A stretch of 20,012 bases of DNA. Source: an uncultured Bacillaceae bacterium (GTDB taxonomy: Bacteria; Bacillota; Bacilli; Bacillales; Caldibacillaceae). The translations under genes were made by a program, and so were the position numbers. The first letter of the stretch is position 1. Every line of letters begins with the position of its first letter. Shown here in pieces: positions 1 to 5,380 of this stretch. The notes beneath the pieces were generated by a model. It did no database searches, was not told the origin of the DNA, and saw nothing but the letters and a program-made list of their open reading frames with translations. The stretch is taken from NCBI GenBank assembly GCA_937983015.1, contig CALKAK010000151.1:1-20012 (forward strand), given 5' to 3'.

Positions 1-204
1 AACAAGGCAATTTTACAATCACTTGAACAACGGGGATTTTATCAAAGCCAGTCAGTATACAGGACTGTTTTTATGAAAAAACCCCCTAATATTAGGGGAA
101 TTTTCGATATCAAACTGTTCTCATTCGCATTTCTCATACAGAAAAAATTTTTTTCCAACATTAAACAGATTTTAAAATATAGCTTGTGTCATTCCTTACT
201 GTAA
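1..204 (+). other. possible 3' end of an upstream gene (ambiguous frame)
   Basis: Frame 1 is open from the window edge to a TAA at 202-204. It would give a tail containing LEQRGFYQSQSVYRTVFMKK, which loosely resembles the last strand of a GNAT acetyltransferase. Frame 2 is open to a TGA at 74-76, which sits just before the hairpin at 83-98 and is the more natural gene-end geometry. Frame 1 would have to read through that hairpin. With so little sequence I cannot decide which frame is real, or whether either is; no function is claimed. Confidence 0.2.
76..98 (-). terminator. terminator of the DUF6230/DUF6114 operon
   Basis: A perfect 16-base palindrome, CCCCTAATATTAGGGG, lies at 83-98. On the minus strand it is followed by G and six T residues (complement of 76-81), a Rho-independent terminator about 105 bases after the last stop of the operon. 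On the plus strand it is followed only by AATTTTC, so it may act weakly in that direction for whatever gene ends at the window edge. Confidence 0.7.
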
Positions 205-1125
205 TTAACTTAAGGTACGGTGAATCGGCAATAGCACATCATTTGCATCCTTAAATTCCTCTTCTACTTCTTCATTTTCACCGCTATCTTCTTCTTCACG
301 ATTTTCATTACCATTCGAGATATCGGCATGATCATCTACTGGCTCTCCATCATCTCCCGCATGTGTAAGATCTTCTACATTTTTCATGGATTCTGAGGAT
401 TCCTCAATATTTTGTACCTCTTCCGGTTCGGAGGAATTTTCTTCATCTTCGTTTAAATATTGTATGAGTCGCATTAATAAATCATCAATACTTGTCACAT
501 GCTCCCGTTCCTCGATAATAAAGAACTGAATGAGTTGTTTCTTCTCCGGTTCGTTCTCTATTAATCGAACGAGCTCATCAATTAGTCGCTTACGCGCTTC
601 AATATCTGTATTTTGAATTGAAAAAGTTCGTTCCTGGGGACATTGATTGGCAAAACAGGTTGTGATCGACGCCTGTGGCAGATTAATTTTCTCAACCATT
701 TGCCAGGGGACAACCATCGTAACATTTTCAAGGCAGAGCCAGTCTGTACGACTGGGGAGACATAACCCGGTGAACTCGGGTAAACTTCCCCCAAGTGTTT
801 CCGATTCAAGATTTTCTACAAGAACCGGTCCGGGAGAACGAATGGTGATATCGATATTTACACCATGTTCATAAGGTAATGATTTGAATATTTCCAATCC
901 TACAATTTGTCCCGTCCCTATTTCAATTTTGCCGAGTAATGCCCCGAGAAGATCCATAGAACCTTCCACTTTTTCAGCGTTTATGATAAAACCTCCACTA
1001 TGATCCATTTCCTCCTGGTAAACAGCCGCTTCGATTCGATTTTTCGAAAAGAGATGAAAAACAAAAGCGAAAAGAAATAAGAGGGTTAAAACTTGAAGAT
1101 ATTTTTTTGAACGAAGTCTGTTCAT
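205..1125 (-). CDS. membrane-anchored protein with four cysteines and acidic tail (unknown function)
   Basis: This protein of 306 residues matches no family I can name with confidence. It starts with a basic patch (NRLRSKK) and one hydrophobic segment at about residues 10-27, then an extracytoplasmic region. Residues 45-160 begin GGFIINAEKVEGSM, which recalls the DF(F/Y)V-x4-LEG opening of the two DUF6230-like proteins of the same operon, so it may be a distant relative. Four cysteines (about 122, 131, 157, 162) could form two disulfides outside the cell. From about residue 225 the tail is almost all Glu, Asp, Asn and Ser. A GTG nine bases upstream is in frame, but I chose the ATG at 1125-1123 because AAAGGTGA lies at correct distance before it. 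It is the last gene of the operon, about 30 bases after the DUF6114 gene. The acidic tail suggests a wall-spanning or cation-rich surface environment; that is inference. Confidence 0.7.
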   Translation of the reverse strand: MNRLRSKKYLQVLTLLFLFAFVFHLFSKNRIEAAVYQEEMDHSGGFIINAEKVEGSMDLLGALLGKIEIGTGQIVGLEIFKSLPYEHGVNIDITIRSPGPVLVENLESETLGGSLPEFTGLCLPSRTDWLCLENVTMVVPWQMVEKINLPQASITTCFANQCPQERTFSIQNTDIEARKRLIDELVRLIENEPEKKQLIQFFIIEEREHVTSIDDLLMRLIQYLNEDEENSSEPEEVQNIEESSESMKNVEDLTHAGDDGEPVDDHADISNGNENREEEDSGENEEVEEEFKDANDVLLPIHRTLS

Positions 1126-1155
1126 TGTTTTCACCTTTTTTTCATTTTTCTTCCA

Positions 1156-1647
1156 TCATGCTTGGAACGTATTGGAAGATGAATCATGAACAATAACTTT
1201 TTTATCTTTAAAATTGTCATCTAAAAGGTCCAGATCATGAATTTCTGTTTTCTCCCAGCCTACACAAATGGCACCGGCGATAATTCCAAGGATTGATCCG
1301 ATTAGAAAACCACCAAGTGCTCCCATAATTGATAGAACGGATAGAAAAATAATCACGATCCCGATAATTGTAGAAAACTGTGGATAAAACCAGGCCAAAA
1401 ACCCCACGATGAAAATTAATCCACCGAAAAGGAAACCGACAAATACAAGAGAGCCGGGAATGAAAGCAATGGCATATAAGTGGATTGGAATATAGAGAAT
1501 TAGAATCGCTGCTAGTATGGCAAGAAGACCACCCCAAAAAGGGCGCTCGTTTTTCCACTTTTGAAATTTCCCGGCATTTTGCAATCGTTCGTATTTACGT
1601 TTCAGTTTTTCCAGCTGTTTCCGCCTTCTTTTTTCTCGAAAATTCAT
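1156..1647 (-). CDS. DUF6114-like four-helix membrane protein
   Basis: This 163-residue integral membrane protein has a strongly basic N-terminal helix (residues 3-35, rich in Arg/Lys, cytoplasmic by the positive-inside rule), then the family-like signature RPFWGGLLAILA at 35-46. Four hydrophobic helices follow at about 38-60, 64-86, 92-110 and 112-130, and a short acidic C-terminal tail ends it. The RPFWGG-LL-I opening and four-helix layout match my recollection of DUF6114, a family of unknown function encoded next to DUF6230 proteins in Streptomyces and relatives; here too it lies directly after DUF6230-like genes. The ORF can be extended ten codons to an ATG abutting the previous stop, but GGAAGGAG eight bases before the ATG at 1647-1645 favours the shorter form. 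It could be a membrane platform or assembly factor for the neighbouring exported proteins (inference). Confidence 0.75.
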   Translation of the reverse strand: MNFREKRRRKQLEKLKRKYERLQNAGKFQKWKNERPFWGGLLAILAAILILYIPIHLYAIAFIPGSLVFVGFLFGGLIFIVGFLAWFYPQFSTIIGIVIIFLSVLSIMGALGGFLIGSILGIIAGAICVGWEKTEIHDLDLLDDNFKDKKVIVHDSSSNTFQA

Positions 1648-1677
1648 GGAAATTACTCCTTCCAGATCAGCGGTCAT

Positions 1678-2271
1678 TTAATCACCAATTATTTCCGGTT
1701 CATCAATATATTCAACGGAAATTTTCGCACCTTCCAGAGATACAGCAGACTGAAATAAATAATCAGTAATAATTTTCGCATCGGTGATCTTTATTGTTTT
1801 CGCATCTTGAGTCCAGTTTTCTGAATAATTTGGAGTATTCTTTTCCCTCACATGTAATTCTTCAAAACTTAAATTCGCGGAGATAAAACGGGCATCCTGA
1901 ATCAACCCGTTGATAGTAGCTGTACCTTCCACCCACACATGAAAGCGGACCCATTGATTGGTGCCGGGCATTTGTAAATCTTTATAAATATGGAGACCTT
2001 TGATCGTCGCTCTATCCATTTTATTGCGCACCATCGGAGCGGCATCTGTCTCTCCTGTTTCCCCGACATGAGGCAATAATTGGAAATTAGCACCTTCCAG
2101 TTCTTCAAACTCGACAAAGAAATCTCCAATACCACCAAGGGGAAGAGCAAACGCCGTTCCGGTAAATCCAAAAGTACCGATCAACAAGAGAAAGGCGAAT
2201 AATCCACTAAATAAGGCTAAGTAAAACTTTTCCTTTACGATATAACCGATTGCAACTTTTCCTTTTTCCAT
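1678..2271 (-). CDS. DUF6230-like exported protein, short paralogue without sorting signal
   Basis: The protein has 197 residues. An N-terminal hydrophobic segment (about 17-42, ending GTAFALP) is a signal peptide or signal anchor. The rest is a predicted beta-rich extracellular domain opening DFFVEFEELEG at 50-60, with later blocks ATIKGLHIYKDL (89-100), NGLIQDARFI (121-130) and ITDYLFQSAVSL (168-179). The layout matches what I know of DUF6230 (sometimes mis-named cholesterol esterase in actinobacteria); no catalytic motif is visible. By eye it is about half identical to the product of 2285-3094 over the shared domain, so the pair is a tandem duplication. Unlike its partner it ends at ...EPEIIGD and lacks linker, LPXTA motif and membrane tail. 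The start is supported by AGGGGGAG seven bases upstream, and the gene begins 13 bases after its paralogue. Its stop nearly touches the DUF6114 ORF, so the genes are surely co-transcribed. Confidence 0.78.
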   Translation of the reverse strand: MEKGKVAIGYIVKEKFYLALFSGLFAFLLLIGTFGFTGTAFALPLGGIGDFFVEFEELEGANFQLLPHVGETGETDAAPMVRNKMDRATIKGLHIYKDLQMPGTNQWVRFHVWVEGTATINGLIQDARFISANLSFEELHVREKNTPNYSENWTQDAKTIKITDAKIITDYLFQSAVSLEGAKISVEYIDEPEIIGD

Positions 2272-2284
2272 CGTAAAACTCCCC

Positions 2285-3094
2285 CTATTCTTTTCTTAAT
2301 TTTCTTTTCCTTAGAAACAAAACTGTACCGAGACCAGAAAATGTTAAAACCATTCCCGCAACAAGTATATTTCCGATACCAGCTGCCGTCTTCGGTAAAA
2401 TTTTCCCGTCTTCCCCTAAATGATCTTCCCTCCCATCTTGTCGGGTTGTTTTTTCTTTACCCGCTAAACCTTCTTTATCCGCAACCCCTGGTTCTAATAA
2501 ATTTGGCTGTTCAATACTTTCGATGTAGATTTCCGCATCATTTAATGAAACAGCATTTTGAAATAAGTAATCGGTTACAATTTTGGCGTTGTAAATGGTT
2601 ACATTCTGTGCATTTTGTGTCCAATTTTCGAAGAAAATCTGTTCCGGCGCTATGTTTTTCGTGTTTGTTTCTTTTACCGTCAAATCATCGAACACAATAT
2701 CGGCATCGATAAAACGGGCATCTTGAATCAAGCCGTTGATGAACGTCGGTTCGTTTGCCCGGATATGAATACGGACCCAATGACCCGTTGGTAATTGCAA
2801 ATCTTTGTAAATATGTAAGTTTTCGATCGTAGCAGATTGAATATGATTGCGCACCACCGGCACTTGATCATGGGTTCCGCTTTCACCGATATGTGGATGG
2901 AGCCGGAAACCTTCACCCTCCAGTTTTTTAAAAGAAACGTAAAAATCACCCATTCCTCCAAGTCCAACAGCATAAAACGTACCGGAAAAGCCGAAAAATG
3001 CAACGAGACAAAGGAACACAAAAAACCCTAAAATTAGTGCTGACCAAAATTTCCTCCGATTTAACCGGCTAATGGTGGCAACATGTTCATCCAT
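2285..3094 (-). CDS. DUF6230-like surface protein with LPKTA sorting signal
   Basis: The protein has 269 residues and is the first gene of the operon. A signal peptide or anchor lies at about 15-43. The DUF6230-like domain (50-195) shows DFYVSFKKLEG, ATIENLHIYKDL, NGLIQDARFI and VTDYLFQNAVSL in the same order as the paralogue at 1678-2271. A charged linker (200-230) is followed by LPKTA at 233-237, a hydrophobic helix (about 241-260) and RKRKLRKE. This is a complete cell-wall sorting signal of the LPXTA type used by class D sortases in Bacillus. The mature protein should therefore be joined to peptidoglycan by a sortase encoded elsewhere, as none is in this window. The ribosome binding site GGAAGG precedes the ATG. 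No enzymatic motif is visible and the role is unknown. The 196 bases upstream hold the terminator of the collagen-like gene and no promoter I can defend. Confidence 0.8.
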   Translation of the reverse strand: MDEHVATISRLNRRKFWSALILGFFVFLCLVAFFGFSGTFYAVGLGGMGDFYVSFKKLEGEGFRLHPHIGESGTHDQVPVVRNHIQSATIENLHIYKDLQLPTGHWVRIHIRANEPTFINGLIQDARFIDADIVFDDLTVKETNTKNIAPEQIFFENWTQNAQNVTIYNAKIVTDYLFQNAVSLNDAEIYIESIEQPNLLEPGVADKEGLAGKEKTTRQDGREDHLGEDGKILPKTAAGIGNILVAGMVLTFSGLGTVLFLRKRKLRKE

Positions 3095-3241
3095 CGTTTC
3101 CCTTCCTTCCCTTAAAATCCCCTTTGTCGATTTCTTAATATTCGTACTTTTTACATTATTTTAAGGGATTTTTGTCATAAATAATACCCGAATTTTTTCG
3201 GTTTTTTCGTAAATCGTCTTTTGTACATGATAAAATTCATG

Positions 3242-3276
3242 AAAAAACAGGAGGTTTTGTTCATTGCAACCTCCTG
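3242..3276 (-). terminator. terminator of the collagen-like gene
   Basis: CAGGAGGTT (3248-3256) pairs perfectly with AACCTCCTG (3268-3276) around an 11-base loop. On the minus strand the hairpin is followed by six T residues (complement of 3242-3247). It lies 15 bases after the stop codon of the collagen-like gene and separates it from the DUF6230 operon, which should therefore have its own promoter or depend on read-through. Confidence 0.85.
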
Positions 3277-3290
3277 CTTGAATAAGTGAT

Positions 3291-4988
3291 TTATGAATTC
3301 AATCTGACCTTTCGATATGCTATATATATAATGGCGCTGAGGGTCATTAAAATCATACCAATCAACATGATGGTAGGATAATTGGTGGCTGTATTCGGCA
3401 ATTTCTTGCCAGAGACTGTTGTTTTTGTATCGGTTTTCGCATCATTATTTCCTGAATTTTTGTCTCCAGCATCCTTTTGACCTTGATCTTTGTTTTGGCC
3501 CTGTTTGTCATCGATGTCTTGAGCACATTCACAGTCTCCTGGATCTCCTTTATCACCTTTGTCGCCTTTATCCCCTTTTGGTCCTTTAATGTTTGTCACC
3601 AGGACCCAGCCTTTTTCATCTTCTTTTACATACACATCGCCCGTGATTTTATCAAGGTAATAGTCACCGGTTTTCCCGATTGATTCATCTGGTTTCCCTT
3701 CACCGACATGCCATACCGTTCCATCAAGACCGTCTTTTCCGTCAGTACCGTCTTTTCCGTCAAGACCTTTTAAATTACCGATTAAAACCCAACCGGAATC
3801 CGTTTTTAGATAAAGATCGAAATTCAATGTATTTAAATACAGATCACCAGGCTGACCTAACTCATCGGCCGGAGCTCCTTCTCCAACTAAAATTTGGTTT
3901 CCATCTTTACCATCTTTTCCGTCTTTACCATCTTTTCCGTCTTTACCATCTTTACCGTCTTTGCCATCCTCACCCTTCATATTAAAGAGGAACTTCCAGC
4001 CACTCTCTTCTTTTCCATATACATCACCCGTTAAAACATCGAGATAAAGGTCGCCTACTTCACCAAGATCATCATCCGGTGCTCCTTCACCATAGTGCCA
4101 GGTTCCACCAGACGGTTTTTCTAAGACCACGACCATCCTGTCAACGGAAGCCTCATTCCCTGCGGCATCGCTGACGGTGTAGGTGATATAGTATACTCCC
4201 GGTTTTGAAGTGTCCACATCGCCATCGATGACAATTCGATCGGTCAAATCACCATCCACATCATCATAAGCGGTTGCTCCCGGCTCAATATATTCTTCAC
4301 CAACGTATAAGAACATCGGATTATCGCCGTTAAGGGTGATCACAGGAGCTTCCAAATCTACAGGCTCCTGTTCTTCCTCAATGGGAATTTCCGATAAAAC
4401 AATATCTTCTCCATCAGCTGGATGGCAGGTTGCAATGATCGTTACGGGCATACCGAATAAGTTCCCATCAAGGGTTGTTTCGATTAATCCCGCCTTTATT
4501 AAAACCTTACCTGTTTCCCCTGCTATAAGATCAACATCAATTCCACCTTCTGCAGGAACCTGGAATGATACTTCCGGATCATCTTCATTGAAAGGAGTTT
4601 CCGGAATCGTCAAGCCTCCCTCTGCCACATTCGCCACAGTTTTCCCATCAAGAGTACGGGCATTTTCCAATTCCAGTTCAAACGTATTGACGGTACCCTT
4701 AATTGGATTGGCTGCCAAATTTAGTACCGGAACCATTTCACCAGGAAAGGTTACTTGTGAATAGGAATCGGCAATTTTAAATTGTTCACCTGATTTGACC
4801 GTAGTAGGTACATCTGCAGTAATTGTTACACTCATACTCACCGGTAATTCTAATTGACCACTAACATCAGCGATACATTCATAAACTACCGTCGATGAAC
4901 TTACTTCCGCCTTTGTCATAACAGGTGCGTACCAAAATGAAAAGATGAACGCAAAGATAATCGAAAGCGATAAAAACTTGTTCTTCAT
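3291..4988 (-). CDS. collagen-like LPXTA-anchored surface protein with DUF6801-like head
   Basis: The protein has 565 residues. Signal peptide: 1-27 (cleavage near TKA-EV). Head, about 33-205: a beta-rich domain bounded by Cys38 and Cys188 (ATCHPADGEDIVLSEI), resembling the actinobacterial DUF6801 family. Residues 212-290 form a DUF5011-type Ig-like domain (APVITLNGDNP, DDVDGDLTDRI, YTVSDAAGNEA). A stalk follows with three modules of about 46 residues of the form GEG-P-x4-GxxGDxYL-x8-DxY-x-K-x3-GW-x5-N-KG, separated by Gly-X-Y stretches: seven GKD triplets after module 1, a short GLDGKDGTDGKDG after module 2, and GPKGDKGDKGDKGDPG after module 3. A Gln/Asp/Lys/Asn-rich wall-spanning linker leads to LPNTA at 530-534, a membrane helix and a basic tail. 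LPNTA is the class D sortase signal. I placed the start at the ATG 4988-4986; a TTG at 5021 is in frame, but the purine-rich ribosome binding site (GGAGGAGAGG) lies inside that extension. It probably forms a trimeric collagen-type stalk on the cell or spore surface (inference). Confidence 0.9.
   Translation of the reverse strand: MKNKFLSLSIIFAFIFSFWYAPVMTKAEVSSSTVVYECIADVSGQLELPVSMSVTITADVPTTVKSGEQFKIADSYSQVTFPGEMVPVLNLAANPIKGTVNTFELELENARTLDGKTVANVAEGGLTIPETPFNEDDPEVSFQVPAEGGIDVDLIAGETGKVLIKAGLIETTLDGNLFGMPVTIIATCHPADGEDIVLSEIPIEEEQEPVDLEAPVITLNGDNPMFLYVGEEYIEPGATAYDDVDGDLTDRIVIDGDVDTSKPGVYYITYTVSDAAGNEASVDRMVVVLEKPSGGTWHYGEGAPDDDLGEVGDLYLDVLTGDVYGKEESGWKFLFNMKGEDGKDGKDGKDGKDGKDGKDGKDGNQILVGEGAPADELGQPGDLYLNTLNFDLYLKTDSGWVLIGNLKGLDGKDGTDGKDGLDGTVWHVGEGKPDESIGKTGDYYLDKITGDVYVKEDEKGWVLVTNIKGPKGDKGDKGDKGDPGDCECAQDIDDKQGQNKDQGQKDAGDKNSGNNDAKTDTKTTVSGKKLPNTATNYPTIMLIGMILMTLSAIIYIAYRKVRLNS
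3903..3965 (-). repeat. 9-base tandem repeat encoding seven Gly-Lys-Asp triplets
   Basis: Seven consecutive 9-base units read GG(A/T/C) AAA GA(T/C) on the minus strand. Third positions vary between GGT, GGA and GGC and between GAT and GAC, so the units are not fresh identical copies. Tracts like this can change copy number by slippage, altering the length of the collagen-like stalk in whole triplets without shifting the frame. Confidence 0.9.
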
Positions 4989-5066
4989 TCCGTGCAACCT
5001 CTCCTCCCCCTTTGTTTTCAATTTATTGAAAAATAATAGCCAGCGAACGAGCTTGTTTTTCGTATT

Positions 5067-5077
5067 CTCACCTCCCC
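5067..5077 (-). promoter_or_regulatory. Shine-Dalgarno-like sequence without a start codon (possible mRNA stabiliser)
   Basis: On the minus strand GGGGAGGTGAG matches the 16S rRNA anti-Shine-Dalgarno extremely well, but no ATG, GTG or TTG follows at translatable spacing. The nearest GTG overlaps the motif itself and would open only 17 codons. It lies about 80 bases upstream of the real start of the collagen-like gene, within its likely long leader. Orphan motifs of this kind (STAB-SD) stabilise cry3-type transcripts in Bacillus thuringiensis; that role here is inference. Confidence 0.4.
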
Positions 5078-5102
5078 TTCAGTTATTAAAAAAAGCCTCT
5101 CC

Positions 5103-5116
5103 TGAAAACGCTTTTA
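5103..5116 (-). promoter_or_regulatory. candidate cre (CcpA) site upstream of the collagen-like gene
   Basis: TGAAAACGCTTTTA matches the consensus TGWAANCGNTNWCA at 13 of 14 positions (the C near the end is T); being pseudo-palindromic it scores equally on the other strand. It would lie about 25-37 bases downstream of the transcription start predicted from the minus-strand promoter at 5147-5175. That is a position where bound CcpA would block transcription. Confidence 0.5.
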
Positions 5117-5146
5117 TCCTGTTGTAACCGGACATGTTCGTCTCAT

Positions 5147-5175
5147 ATTCTAAATAATTCTTTGCTTGCGCCCAA
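5147..5175 (-). promoter_or_regulatory. possible sigma-A promoter of the collagen-like gene
   Basis: On the minus strand TTGGGC (complement of 5170-5175), 17 bases, then TAGAAT (complement of 5147-5152, 5 of 6 matches to TATAAT). The -35 is mediocre. Transcription would start near 5140, giving a leader of about 150 bases that contains the cre-like site and the orphan Shine-Dalgarno. Confidence 0.35.
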
Positions 5176-5262
5176 TTCCGATATTTTTAGGATGCTAGCA
5201 ATTACAGGAAGGGGACCCCGACAAAAATATGTTCTTTATTTTCTTAATTTTCTATTTTTTTA

Positions 5263-5291
5263 TTGCAATTTTTACCTTCCATCTTTATAAT
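5263..5291 (+). promoter_or_regulatory. sigma-A promoter of the LuxR-type regulator
   Basis: TTGCAA (5263-5268), a 17-base spacer and a perfect TATAAT (5286-5291). Transcription should start near 5298, about 83 bases before the start codon. The promoter faces away from the surface-protein genes, so about 90 bases separate the two divergent promoters, enough for a shared operator. Confidence 0.75.
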
Positions 5292-5380
5292 TAGAATCAA
5301 AGACCGTAAAAAATATGGGATCATGCTGCCAGAAGCCATAGATCTTAATAAGGATAGCTTTTTGGGAGGGGAAAATCATT

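Noticed and set aside
3188..3207. Small hairpin CCGAA/TTCGG followed by six T on the plus strand
   Set aside because: Only five base pairs, and no plus-strand gene ends there; it lies in the leader region of a minus-strand operon.
3903..3965. Regular short repeats that might suggest a CRISPR array
   Set aside because: They are 9-base in-frame Gly-Lys-Asp codon repeats with no spacers.
4336..4764. Plus-strand open frame of 142 codons opposite the collagen-like gene (also a 101-codon one at 3680-3985)
   Set aside because: No ribosome binding site, Ser/Pro or His/Arg/Leu-rich products typical of antisense frames of a biased coding sequence.
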